Assembly (NCBI GenBank): GCA_020636575.1 | Contig: JACJXP010000002.1 | Coordinates: 496,001-560,000, forward strand | Direction: 5' to 3' | DNA length: 64,000 nucleotides | Origin: Chitinophagales bacterium | GTDB lineage: Bacteria > Bacteroidota > Bacteroidia > Chitinophagales > Chitinophagaceae | Part shown: positions 1-8,912 of the stretch, piece by piece | Layout: every line of letters starts with the position of its first letter | Numbering within the stretch: the first letter of the stretch is position 1 | The notes under the pieces: model-generated | Told to the model about the DNA's origin: nothing | Seen by the model: only the letters and a program-made list of their open reading frames with translations | Databases searched by the model: none | Position numbers and translations under genes: made by a program

Positions 1-1234
1 ATACAGCATCCGGGAACATCTCTGAAACAAGTGAATCAATTTTTTTATAGGCAAAGCCATGCATATCAGTAGCAGGTGGAGGATCCCAGCAATCCTCAGT
101 TCTTACAAGTGTTATCCTGTCATCATTTATCTGAACTTTCAGATGTTGTTCTACCTCGTTAACAGTCTGTCCCGGTAATATGCGACAATTAATAGTAGCT
201 TTTGCAAAAGAAGGGATCACATTATCCTTTACACCACTATTGATCATTGTTGTTACGATTGTTGTTCGTATCAGTGAATTTGTACCATTATTCTTCCCCA
301 TTTCTTTTAATAACTTCTTTTTAAAAAGCCAAAGATTATTGATCCCAAAACGCATTTTCCCGGGAAGTAAATGTTTTATCTTTTGCAAAAAAGTATTCGT
401 AGCAGGGATAAGTTTGGCCGGCATAGGGTGGTCATGCACCCGGTCCAATGCTGCAATTAAAATATCAATTGCAGTTTCGTTGTGAGGTGCAGCACTATGC
501 CCTCCTTCAATATTAGCGACTGCTTCAAAAGTTGCATAACCTTTTTCTCCGATGCCGATCAATGCAACAGGTGTACTTAGTGGTATATAATTTTTATGGA
601 TAATCTCAAGGCCCTCATCCAATACAAGAGCCGGCCTTATCTCTCTTTGTTCAAACCAATTTACTATTGACTCTGCCCCGAGATGACCAGAAGTTTCCTC
701 ATCATGCCCAAAGCAGAAGTAGATCGTTCTGTCAGGTTTTTTGTTTTGACCAAGCAGATGCTCAGCCGCTTCCAGGATAGCTATCATTGTTCCCTTATTA
801 TCCACTACACCCCTGCCCCAGATCGTATCTTCTGCTACCGTACCAGAAAATGGCGGATACTTCCAGTCTGCAGTTGCTGCATCTTCTGCCGGCACCACAT
901 CCTGGTGAGCCATAAGCACATAAGGTGCTAAATCCTTATCAACACCTGCCCATTTATAAATATATCCGAAACGATTGACCTCAAACCTTTCAAGAACAGT
1001 ATGCACCATCGGGAAATTATTCTCAAGAAATATTCGTAACTGAATAAAAGAAGCAGAGTCAAAATCAGCTGGGCTTGAGCTACTGATTGTTTTTATTTTC
1101 AATGCGCCGCTTAACCTGGCTAAGGCATCTTCATTGCTATGATCCCATTTCTGAATGTTCGATTGAGAATATGAACCTATGCTTGCCAATAGATGAAAAC
1201 ACAGCAATATTGTATGTAGTAAAGTAATTTTCAT
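1..1234 (-). CDS. M20 family metallopeptidase (partial, C-terminus off the window)
   Basis: A di-zinc M20/M25/M40 exopeptidase or N-acyl-amino-acid hydrolase of the carboxypeptidase-S/PM20D1 type, probably exported. Translating the minus strand from the ATG at 1234 gives an N-terminal hydrophobic segment (about residues 3-20, signal-like). The metal-binding MAHQDVVP motif follows (His110, Asp112), then GRGVVDNKG with the bridging Asp near 145, the catalytic Glu-Glu pair near 179-180 (GHDEETSG), and a later GGHSA that begins the lid/dimerisation domain. The frame is open to position 1, so the last part of the catalytic domain is missing. A TATCTTTA sequence about 20 nt upstream of the ATG resembles a -7 element. 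The family is clear; the substrate (peptide versus N-acyl amino acid) cannot be told from the sequence. Confidence 0.9.
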   Translation of the reverse strand, partial: MKITLLHTILLCFHLLASIGSYSQSNIQKWDHSNEDALARLSGALKIKTISSSSPADFDSASFIQLRIFLENNFPMVHTVLERFEVNRFGYIYKWAGVDKDLAPYVLMAHQDVVPAEDAATADWKYPPFSGTVAEDTIWGRGVVDNKGTMIAILEAAEHLLGQNKKPDRTIYFCFGHDEETSGHLGAESIVNWFEQREIRPALVLDEGLEIIHKNYIPLSTPVALIGIGEKGYATFEAVANIEGGHSAAPHNETAIDILIAALDRVHDHPMPAKLIPATNTFLQKIKHLLPGKMRFGINNLWLFKKKLLKEMGKNNGTNSLIRTTIVTTMINSGVKDNVIPSFAKATINCRILPGQTVNEVEQHLKVQINDDRITLVRTEDCWDPPPATDMHGFAYKKIDSLVSEMFPDAV

Positions 1235-1358
1235 TATTTATTACATCTCGTTTAAAGATAAGCCTTAAACTTATTTAAATAATAACCCTGCTGAACTCTC
1301 AGATAAGAGGTCTTTTAACGATATTGCTGAGACTTTTAAATTGATTCAAAATTGAACT

Positions 1359-1868
1359 ATGGCCCGACCTGATCTTAATAAAGTACAGCCCTTTTATCAT
1401 AAGTATATTGCTCTTGTAGAAGAAAATGAACTGGCAAGTGCATTCAAGAGGTATACCTTTGAAACAATAGCATTTTTTAAAAATATCCCCACAGAAAAAA
1501 TAGACTTTCGATACGCTGAAGGAAAGTGGTCGATCAAAGAAGTATTACAGCATATGATAGATGCCGAGAGGGTTTTTTCATTAAGGGCTTTATGGCTGGC
1601 CAGAAAAGATGTTTCTCCTCAACCAGGATTTGATGAAAATCTCTGGGCGGAGAATGCCAACACATCGGCACGGTCATGGGAGGATCTGATGGAAGAATTT
1701 GAAACGGTCCGAAGATCATCGATACAATTATTTAATTCATTTGGCCAGGAAGAATTGGATGCTTCAGGTATTGTCAATAATGCGCCGGCTTATGTTTTGG
1801 GAATTGGTTTTCTGCTGATCGGGCATTCATTGCATCACCAAAAAATAATCGGGGAAAGATACCTTTAG
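1359..1868 (+). CDS. DinB-like domain protein
   Basis: A 169-residue protein of the DinB/YfiT four-helix-bundle superfamily, which binds a divalent metal through three histidines. Candidate ligands are His65 (in QHMIDAE) and His156/His160 in the C-terminal GHSLHHQ segment. The KWSIKEVLQHMIDAE stretch is the usual signature of the second helix. There is no signal peptide, so it is cytosolic. Members include thiol transferases and uncharacterised damage-induced proteins, so no reaction is assigned. It is divergent from the M20 gene and convergent with the S41 protease, hence probably monocistronic. Confidence 0.85.
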   Translation: MARPDLNKVQPFYHKYIALVEENELASAFKRYTFETIAFFKNIPTEKIDFRYAEGKWSIKEVLQHMIDAERVFSLRALWLARKDVSPQPGFDENLWAENANTSARSWEDLMEEFETVRRSSIQLFNSFGQEELDASGIVNNAPAYVLGIGFLLIGHSLHHQKIIGERYL

Positions 1869-1908
1869 AAAAGGCCCCCTCCCCGATCAATGTATTCAAG
1901 ATTTACTA

Positions 1909-4089
1909 TTAAAACCCTTTTTTTGCAGGGTCTTCAACAGGCTTACCTTTTGCAATATTTTGCTGCCCGATAATATCGTTGATCACACCCACAGCCTGGT
2001 TAAGGTAGATGTCTTTACGCAGACCACTTAACCATAACTGGAAACGTTCTTGCTTGATCTTATCTTCTTTCCAGCGATCCTTTTCTTCAGGTAAAGAAGT
2101 AACATCCAATTGATTCCTGAGTTTCATCAGGCTTTCAATTTGCTTTATGGTTCCCCGGATCTTTTCCTGGTGATCCTGGTACTTATCTAATTTCAATGAA
2201 TATTTTTTGTTGCTTTGCTCCGACAACCACTCGGTATTTTCTTTGATGAGCCTGAAAGTCGGGTCATTTTCAAGCCGCTGTTTGCTTAACTCCTTAATCG
2301 TTTCAAGATTGTAGCCTGCATCCCATTTGTCATAAGGAGATTTTTTCACCTCATCCCACTGCAATGCATCGGGATCATCCTTTTCTCTTACTTTAAGATA
2401 TTCCAGGTTATCAGGTAATACAATATCTGAATATACTCCTCTAAGTTGTGTAGAGCCTCCATTGATCCTGTAGAATTTCTGCAGGGTCAGCTTTACTGTT
2501 CCAAGATCTGAATTCGACATGGAAAATCCATGCTCAGGATCCAATCCTATATTTCTTTGCACAGTTCCTTTTCCGTAGGTAGATGTGCTGCCAATTATTA
2601 CACCTCTTCCATAGTCCTGTATTGCGGCTGCAAATATTTCTGAGGCTGATGCGCTAAACTCGTTTACCATCACAGCCAGCGGACCATCATAAAGAACATT
2701 TCGATCCTTATCCTTTAAAACACTTGGGTTATTGTCCCTGTCTTTTACCTGAACGATCGGGCCATCCTTGATAAATAACCCGGCCATTTGTACCACATCG
2801 TATAAAGAGCCACCGCCATTATTCCTGAGATCGATCACAATACCATCTACTTTTTCTTTTTTCAGTTTAGAAACCTCACGGGCAACATCTATATAGCTAC
2901 GGGCACCATCAGGACGATCAAAATCTGCATAAAACTCTGGCAGGAAAATGTAACCGATCTTTGAGCCATTATTGCTCACAATTGCACTGCGGGCAAAAGT
3001 TTCGTCCTGCACTATTTCATCACGGATAATTGAAACAACTTTGATGGAACCATCTACCTTCTTTAGGGTCAGGTTTACTTCTGTTCCTTTTTTACCACGA
3101 ATGATCTTTACCGCATCTGTTACTACATAACCGGTAAGGTCAACAGGTTCTTCATCACCCTGTGCTACTTTTTGAATAATATCACCTGCCTGTATCTCAC
3201 CTGATTTTGCCGCAGGGCTTCCTGCAAGCACACTGGCAATTTTAATATTACCATCATCATATTGCAATGAAGCGCCGATACCAAAAAAGCGGCCGCTCAT
3301 TTCTTCATCAAAATATCTTTTATCAACAGGAGGAAAGAATTCTGTATGCGGATCCATTGTTGTGGTAATGGCATTCACATAAACATTGAACTTATCATCA
3401 TCATTGAACTTATACCGATACCTGTCAAAAGTTCTATCCATTATCTTTTGCACTCTCTCCCTGGCCTCTTTTTCCAGCTCTTTATCAGACTTTACCACGA
3501 ACCCTTCTTTGCCTTTATTCTTTTCTCTTGTTTCTAACAGATCAGCGTAGCGCTCCAGGGTCATGTACTTCAGTTTCTTTCTCCATCTTTCTTTTTTCTC
3601 ACTCATATCAACGGGATAATCCAGCTGATCTGCATCCAGCAACACATCTTCGTCAATTGTAAAATCAAACGGATTAGAAAGTACTTCTTTATAAAGAGAG
3701 GCCGCCTCTTCCATTCTTGTGTCAAAAGTCTTGCCTACAGTTTTGAAAACCTCAACCGGGGCACCTTTTAACTCATCATCAACGCTTATTTCCTGCTTTT
3801 TCAGAGTTGAAAAGTCAGTCTTCAGAAACATATTTTTCTCGGGGTCCAGGTCATTAGTAAACTTGGTAAATACCTTTTTCGAGAAGGCATCATCAATATC
3901 CTGGGGGCTAAAATGGGCTTGAGAAAGCATCTCTCCCACCAGTTTCATGATTTGCTCATATTTTGAAGGAGGGTTTCCAGGGGTACCGTTGCCCATCGTC
4001 TTAAATGCAAGAAATGATCCTGCAATAAGCATCATGATCACTATCGGCAGTCTTTTCATATTCAACAGATATTTTAAAAATTGAGGCAT
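1909..4089 (-). CDS. prc: Carboxy-terminal processing protease (Tsp/Prc, S41A)
   Basis: A periplasmic serine protease that degrades or trims proteins from their C-termini. Order of parts: N-terminal membrane anchor or signal (residues 11-31), a Tsp-type N-terminal helical region, a PDZ domain (about 265-345, with SPAAKSG and AGDII), the S41 catalytic core, and a long C-terminal helical domain. By alignment with E. coli Tsp the Ser-Lys dyad is Ser481 (in FSASASE) and Lys507 (YGKGTVQ), with Asp492 in QDYGR, all present. The 726-residue length fits the Bacteroidota Tsp family. The ATG at 4089 is used here, but the Met at residue 11 (position 4059), directly before KRLPIVIMM, would give a more typical signal sequence and is an equally good start. 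Confidence 0.95.
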   Translation of the reverse strand: MPQFLKYLLNMKRLPIVIMMLIAGSFLAFKTMGNGTPGNPPSKYEQIMKLVGEMLSQAHFSPQDIDDAFSKKVFTKFTNDLDPEKNMFLKTDFSTLKKQEISVDDELKGAPVEVFKTVGKTFDTRMEEAASLYKEVLSNPFDFTIDEDVLLDADQLDYPVDMSEKKERWRKKLKYMTLERYADLLETREKNKGKEGFVVKSDKELEKEARERVQKIMDRTFDRYRYKFNDDDKFNVYVNAITTTMDPHTEFFPPVDKRYFDEEMSGRFFGIGASLQYDDGNIKIASVLAGSPAAKSGEIQAGDIIQKVAQGDEEPVDLTGYVVTDAVKIIRGKKGTEVNLTLKKVDGSIKVVSIIRDEIVQDETFARSAIVSNNGSKIGYIFLPEFYADFDRPDGARSYIDVAREVSKLKKEKVDGIVIDLRNNGGGSLYDVVQMAGLFIKDGPIVQVKDRDNNPSVLKDKDRNVLYDGPLAVMVNEFSASASEIFAAAIQDYGRGVIIGSTSTYGKGTVQRNIGLDPEHGFSMSNSDLGTVKLTLQKFYRINGGSTQLRGVYSDIVLPDNLEYLKVREKDDPDALQWDEVKKSPYDKWDAGYNLETIKELSKQRLENDPTFRLIKENTEWLSEQSNKKYSLKLDKYQDHQEKIRGTIKQIESLMKLRNQLDVTSLPEEKDRWKEDKIKQERFQLWLSGLRKDIYLNQAVGVINDIIGQQNIAKGKPVEDPAKKGF

Positions 4090-4178
4090 TATCCAAAATT
4101 AACGCAAAAACGCTGTTTTTCTTGCATTTACAGGCTTTTAACAAGTGTTTTTGATAAGTGGTAGTACGTTATACAGGT

Positions 4179-4208
4179 AAAAACAGAAAGCCTCCTAAGG
4201 AGGCTTTC
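4179..4208 (-). terminator. Rho-independent terminator after tRNA-His
   Basis: A perfect stem (GAAAGCCTCC/GGAGGCTTTC with a short TAA loop, 4186-4208) lies 4 nt beyond the tRNA 3' end. On the minus strand it is followed by a run of five T (4179-4183), so it ends the tRNA-His transcript. Confidence 0.85.
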
Positions 4209-4212
4209 GGCG

Positions 4213-4286
4213 GGTGACCAATGGGACTCGAACCCACGACCCTCAGAACCACAATCTGATGCTCTAACCAACTGAGCTATGATCAC
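4213..4286 (-). tRNA. tRNA-His (GTG)
   Basis: A complete cloverleaf on the minus strand. The acceptor GTGATCA pairs with TGGTCAC, the D-arm contains AGCTCAGTTGGTTAGAGC, and the anticodon stem TCAGA/TCTGA encloses TTGTGGT (anticodon GTG). The T-loop is GGTTCGAGTCC. The template also encodes the histidine-specific G at position -1 (4287) opposite the discriminator C73 (4213). CCA is not encoded. Confidence 0.97.
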
Positions 4287-4382
4287 CATTTTGAGGGATG
4301 CAAAAATATGAGAAAAACGCAGTTGCCCAAAATGCAATTTTGAAGTAGCGGGTTCATTCTTTTTCTTTGCACTCTTTTTAAA

Positions 4383-4988
4383 ATGAATTACTGGCTTTTA
4401 CTCATACCTGTCATTTCAGCTTTTATCGGATGGATCACCAACCGGGTGGCCATTAAAATGCTCTTCCATCCAAGGGAGCCAAAACGATTTTTGGGTATCA
4501 CTATCCAGGGAATTTTTCCAAAAAGGCAAAAGCAATTTGCTGAAAAACTGGGCCGGGTGGTTAGTTCTGAATTCCTTTCCTTCCAGGATATAGAGCAAAA
4601 GATCAGTGACCCGGAAAACCTTAAAAAGATCATGCCGCTGATTGAAAAACATGTGGATGATTTTCTCAGGATCCGGCTTAGTGATGAAATGCCGGTGATC
4701 AGTATGTTTATCGGGGACAAAACGATCGACAAACTAAAAGCATCTTTTATGAAAGAAATTGAGTTGCTTTTCCCGGTTGTGATGAAACAATATGCTGCCA
4801 ACCTGCAAACAGAACTGGACCTTGAGCATATAGTGATCCAAAAAGTATCCAATTTTTCTTCAGACAAACTGGAAGAGATCCTTTACCAGATCATGTCAAA
4901 AGAATTTCGGTTTGTTGAACTAATTGGCGCTTTTATTGGCTTTATCATCGGTGTTTTACAGGTAGTCATATCAGTTTTAACCAGTTAA
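4383..4988 (+). CDS. DUF445 family membrane protein
   Basis: A 201-residue member of the DUF445 family. The hallmark is the N-terminal helix followed by GWITNRVAIKMLFHP (residues 16-30), then an amphipathic helical middle part and a second transmembrane helix at the C-terminus (about 178-198). This gives a protein anchored at both ends with the middle on one side of the membrane. Members of the family are uncharacterised or linked to envelope maintenance, so no function is assigned. It is divergent from tRNA-His and stands alone. Confidence 0.88.
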   Translation: MNYWLLLIPVISAFIGWITNRVAIKMLFHPREPKRFLGITIQGIFPKRQKQFAEKLGRVVSSEFLSFQDIEQKISDPENLKKIMPLIEKHVDDFLRIRLSDEMPVISMFIGDKTIDKLKASFMKEIELLFPVVMKQYAANLQTELDLEHIVIQKVSNFSSDKLEEILYQIMSKEFRFVELIGAFIGFIIGVLQVVISVLTS

Positions 4989-5124
4989 ATCATAGAAACC
5001 AGGGCAAAAACCTTTATTCCCTGATTTTTATCCTTTTATAATTTCTATATCCCTTTCATCAAATTGAATCATAATAATCAGCAAGTTCGGACACATTTAG
5101 GCGTCTAATAGGCAAATCAAAAGA

Positions 5125-7752
5125 ATGAGAAAGTTAGTTTATTTATTAGTTTCATTTACAATAAGTTATAGTATTCAGGCACAACCTCCGGGCGGTGGAA
5201 ACAGGCAAAATGGCGGACGCCAGCTTACAGGCACCATGTATGGTAAATTGATCGAAGCCAAATCATCAAAACCCATCGAATACGCTTCTGTTCAGTTAAT
5301 TCAAAATAAATACGATTCAGCAACAAAGAAGAAAAAAGACGTAGTAGTAGCAGGAATGCTATCTGAAGGTAATGGCGATTTCAGGCTGGAAAATGTACCT
5401 GCCATCGGGACACTAAAGCTGGTAGTTTCTATTATTGGCTTTAAACCATATGAACAAACAGTATCCTTCGATCTTAAAACCCCGGGAGAGAATGGCAATA
5501 ACGAAACAGGAGGCATGATGGGAGCACTCGAAAAAGATCTTGGAAATATTGCAATTGATATTGAAGAAAAAGTATTGAGCAATGTTACTGTTACCGCTGA
5601 AAAACCAGCGCTTCAGTTAGCTATTGACAGAAAAATATTCAATGTTGACAAGAATATTACATCCGTAGGCGGTACTGCGGTAGATGTAATGCGTAATGTA
5701 CCTTCCTTGAATGTGGATATTGATGGTAATGTATCATTACGTAATAATGCCCCACAAATTTTTGTGGATGGAAGACCTACGACAATGGAACTTGATCAAA
5801 TCCCGGCTGATGCTATTGAAAGTGTTGAAGTAATTACTAACCCCTCAGCAAAATTTGATGCCTCAGGTGGTACAGCAGGTATACTCAATATAGTTTTAAA
5901 GAAAAACCGCAAAGTAGGTTATAATGGAAGCTTACGGGCCAATATTGACAGCCGTGCAAGAATTGGTTTGGGCGGAGACCTGAATGTGAGACAGGATAAG
6001 ATCAATGCTTTTGCGAGTATCAACTATAATCAGCGTCGTAGTATTGGCACAGGTACAACAGATCGTTTATATCTTTCACAAACGCCTAATCAATTTTCAC
6101 AACAATCAGACAGATCAGAATTTGATGGAAGCTTCCTGTTTGGAAGAGCAGGGCTTGATTACTTTATGAGTAACCGCTCTACTTTGTCTGGTAACATTAA
6201 CATCGGCGGAGGAAACTTTAATCCGGAAATGCAGACTGATGTACTTACTACTATTTATGCGGCCAATCCTTATGACTCTCTTGTAAAAAGAATGACAGAC
6301 ATGAAGAGAGAGTTCAATAATATCGGCGGATCCATCAACTTCAAACATAATTTTCCAAAAGCCGGCCGTGAATTAACTGCTGACGTAAATTATCGTAGAA
6401 GAACCGGTCCCAATGAGAATTTTTTGACCACCACCTTTTACGAACCCGATCTTACCACTATAAAAGACATTCAGAAATCAAGACAATTTGGGGATGGTAA
6501 TAGTAAGCAAATAGTTTTACAGTCAGATTTTGTAAACCCCATCAATGATAATTCAAAGATGGAAATGGGTGTTCGGGCAGAATTTGAAAGTAACACCAGT
6601 ACCAATGCTTTCTATTCAATAGACCCGGTAACAGGCCAGGAAACATTACAGCCCGAAACTGTGGTTGACTATACAAGCACCGAAAGGGTATTAGCAGCTT
6701 ATACTACTTACAGCAGTAGAATAAATAATTTCGGTTACCAGTTAGGATTGCGGGTAGAGAGCTCCCGGTATATCGGGGAATTGCCTCTTACTTCAGAAAA
6801 ATTTGACATTGACTTCCCGATAAGTCTTTTCCCAAGTATTTTCCTGAATCAAAAACTTAAGAACGACCAGGAGTTACAACTGAACTATTCAAGAAGGATC
6901 AACAGACCAAATTTCTGGCAGCTTTCACCTTTTATTGATTCATCTGATAACCTGAACCCAAGAACAGGTAATCCTGGCCTGAAACCAGAATTTACAAATT
7001 CAGTTGAACTATCATACCAGAAAATATTTAAGAACAAGGACAATCTTTTGATGTCTCTCTATTATAAAAATACAAATGACCTGATCACCAGCTACCAGGA
7101 AGTAAGAACTCAACCGGGAAGCGGAAAAGAACAGATCATTAATACATATATTAATGCCAACTCAAGTTATGTAACCGGCTTAGAGATCATATTAAAAAAC
7201 AAACTGGCTAATTGGTGGGAGTTAACATCGAATTTCAATTTGTTTACTTCCAAGATCGATATCAATGACCCTACTATCCCTGAAATAGATCAATTCGTTA
7301 GCTGGTTCACCAAGATCAATAATAATTTCAAAGTGTCTAAAAAACTGAGTTTCCAGCTTTCCGGAAGTTATCAGTCCAAGACCGTTTTGCCTCCTGGTGG
7401 AACAGGCGGTGGCGGTGGTGGTCGTCATTGGGGAGGCCCAAGCACATCAGCACAAGGTTATGTAAAGCCTGTATATTATGTTGATATTGCTGCCCGCTAT
7501 ACATTTATGAAAGAGAACAGGGCATCCATTTCTATCAATATGAATGACATCTTCAGAACAAGAGTATCCGACATTCATACAGAATCAGCAATATTCATCC
7601 AGGATGCATTCCGTAGAAGAGATCCGCAGGTTGTAAGAATAAACTTTAGCTGGCGTTTCGGAAAATTTGACACCTCTTTATTCAAGAGAAAAAATAACCG
7701 TAGCAATGATAATGGCGGAATGGACGATATGAATATGGGTCAGAAGCCATAA
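5125..7752 (+). CDS. Outer-membrane beta-barrel protein, TonB-receptor-like (OMP_b-brl_3)
   Basis: An 875-residue outer-membrane protein. A signal peptide (cleavage near SIQA-QPPG) is followed by a carboxypeptidase-regulatory-like Ig domain (about 35-120), a plug-like domain (about 150-255, with IFVDGRPT, IESVEVITNPSAKFDASGG and ILNIVLKK) and a long barrel of alternating strands ending in the aromatic-rich RINFSWRFGKF strand. The last 25 residues form an Asn/Gly/Met-rich tail after the barrel. A glycine/histidine-rich loop (near residues 753-770) is probably extracellular. Such proteins usually take up or secrete an unknown ligand with TonB, and no SusD partner is adjacent. A strong terminator follows. 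Confidence 0.88.
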   Translation: MRKLVYLLVSFTISYSIQAQPPGGGNRQNGGRQLTGTMYGKLIEAKSSKPIEYASVQLIQNKYDSATKKKKDVVVAGMLSEGNGDFRLENVPAIGTLKLVVSIIGFKPYEQTVSFDLKTPGENGNNETGGMMGALEKDLGNIAIDIEEKVLSNVTVTAEKPALQLAIDRKIFNVDKNITSVGGTAVDVMRNVPSLNVDIDGNVSLRNNAPQIFVDGRPTTMELDQIPADAIESVEVITNPSAKFDASGGTAGILNIVLKKNRKVGYNGSLRANIDSRARIGLGGDLNVRQDKINAFASINYNQRRSIGTGTTDRLYLSQTPNQFSQQSDRSEFDGSFLFGRAGLDYFMSNRSTLSGNINIGGGNFNPEMQTDVLTTIYAANPYDSLVKRMTDMKREFNNIGGSINFKHNFPKAGRELTADVNYRRRTGPNENFLTTTFYEPDLTTIKDIQKSRQFGDGNSKQIVLQSDFVNPINDNSKMEMGVRAEFESNTSTNAFYSIDPVTGQETLQPETVVDYTSTERVLAAYTTYSSRINNFGYQLGLRVESSRYIGELPLTSEKFDIDFPISLFPSIFLNQKLKNDQELQLNYSRRINRPNFWQLSPFIDSSDNLNPRTGNPGLKPEFTNSVELSYQKIFKNKDNLLMSLYYKNTNDLITSYQEVRTQPGSGKEQIINTYINANSSYVTGLEIILKNKLANWWELTSNFNLFTSKIDINDPTIPEIDQFVSWFTKINNNFKVSKKLSFQLSGSYQSKTVLPPGGTGGGGGGRHWGGPSTSAQGYVKPVYYVDIAARYTFMKENRASISINMNDIFRTRVSDIHTESAIFIQDAFRRRDPQVVRINFSWRFGKFDTSLFKRKNNRSNDNGGMDDMNMGQKP

Positions 7753-7776
7753 AATTTAAAAGGAAAAGATTCGCAT

Positions 7777-7806
7777 AAGGTTTTGCATATTTGCAAAACC
7801 TTTTTT
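7777..7806 (+). terminator. Rho-independent terminator of the outer-membrane protein gene
   Basis: A perfect 11-bp stem AAGGTTTTGCA/TGCAAAACCTT with a 4-nt loop (7777-7802) is followed by TTTT. It overlaps position 7791, where an upstream TTG in the next reading frame could start, which argues that the glycosyltransferase begins further downstream. Confidence 0.9.
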
Positions 7807-7820
7807 GTTTAATCTATTTC

Positions 7821-8912
7821 TTGAAAAAGATCTTCTTTACAGTTACAAATGACCTTACACATGATCAGCGAATGCAGCGTATCTGCGCATCACTGGCAAA
7901 GGAAGGCTATGCCGTTACCCTTGTAGGAAGAAGACTTACAACTTCCAAACCACTTAACCACCCAGGTTATCAGCAAAAAAGATTGTATTGCTTTTTCAAA
8001 AAAGGGAAATTATTCTACGCAGAATTCAATACCCGTCTCTTTTTATTCCTGTTATTTAAAAAAATGGATGCTATCTGTGCTATTGACCTGGACACTATAC
8101 TCCCCTGTCTTGGCATAAGCAGAATAAAAAAAATAAAACGGATCTATGATGCTCATGAGTTGTTTACTGAAATGAAAGAAGTGATCAGCAGGCCCCGCAT
8201 ACACAAAACATGGCTTCAGGTCGAAAGAAAAGCAGTTCCTAAATTCAAATATGGGTATACAGTCAGCCGGGGAATTGCCGAAGAATTTGACAGGCGTTAT
8301 GCAGTAGATTATAAAGTCATCCGCAATCTGCCGGTATTGAGACCTATTCTGCAAAAACAAAGAAATAAAACTACTATTCTTTACCAGGGAGCGGTAAATG
8401 AAGGCAGGGGGTTCGAAAACCTTATACCAGCTATGAAGCTTATCCATGGAGAACTCATTATTTGTGGCGAAGGCAATTTCATGGATAAATTAAAAATGCT
8501 GATCCGGGATAATGCTGTACATGAGAAAGTTATCTTGAAAGGCATGTTGTCTCCCGATGAGCTATGGGAAGAAGCCTGCCAGGCTTATATAGGCATTCAT
8601 GTACCCGAAAAAGAGGGGCTTAATCAACTGCTTGCATTACCCAATAAATTCTTTGATTATTTACATGCTGGCTTGCCACAGGTAACTGTTAATTATCCCG
8701 AGTACAAAAAAATTAATGAGCAGTTTAAAACGGCCATCCTTTTAAATGATACTTCACCTGAAAAAATTGCTGAATCAGTCAACAATCTGATTGAAAATGA
8801 TGTTCTATACAATGAATTACAACAAAATTGCCTGAAAGCCAGGGAAGAACTGAACTGGAACAAAGAAGAAAAGAAATTGATCGATTTTTATCATTCAGTA
8901 TTTGCATCTTGA
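7821..8912 (+). CDS. Glycosyltransferase, GT4-like (TTG start)
   Basis: A cytosolic GT-B-fold glycosyltransferase. The N-terminal MKKIFFTVTNDLTHDQRMQRIC stretch is the typical Rossmann start of this subgroup; the C-terminal half contains the donor-binding region (GLNQLLALPNKFFDYLHAGLP, with Glu/Asn/Lys contacts). No ATG gives this start: TTG at 7821 is chosen because the only upstream in-frame start (TTG at 7791) falls inside the terminator of the preceding gene, and the next Met (7872) would remove the first strand. It overlaps the following glycosyltransferase by the sequence TTGA, so the two are probably translationally coupled and act in the same surface-glycan pathway. Donor and acceptor are unknown. 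Confidence 0.82.
   Translation: MKKIFFTVTNDLTHDQRMQRICASLAKEGYAVTLVGRRLTTSKPLNHPGYQQKRLYCFFKKGKLFYAEFNTRLFLFLLFKKMDAICAIDLDTILPCLGISRIKKIKRIYDAHELFTEMKEVISRPRIHKTWLQVERKAVPKFKYGYTVSRGIAEEFDRRYAVDYKVIRNLPVLRPILQKQRNKTTILYQGAVNEGRGFENLIPAMKLIHGELIICGEGNFMDKLKMLIRDNAVHEKVILKGMLSPDELWEEACQAYIGIHVPEKEGLNQLLALPNKFFDYLHAGLPQVTVNYPEYKKINEQFKTAILLNDTSPEKIAESVNNLIENDVLYNELQQNCLKAREELNWNKEEKKLIDFYHSVFAS

Noticed and set aside
4999..5030. Weak hairpin (CCAGGG/CCCTG) after the DUF445 gene
   Set aside because: Long loop and mismatch; too weak to call a terminator although a T-rich tail follows.
7791..7820. Upstream TTG extension of the first glycosyltransferase
   Set aside because: It falls within the terminator stem of the preceding gene; the homology-like start is the TTG at 7821.
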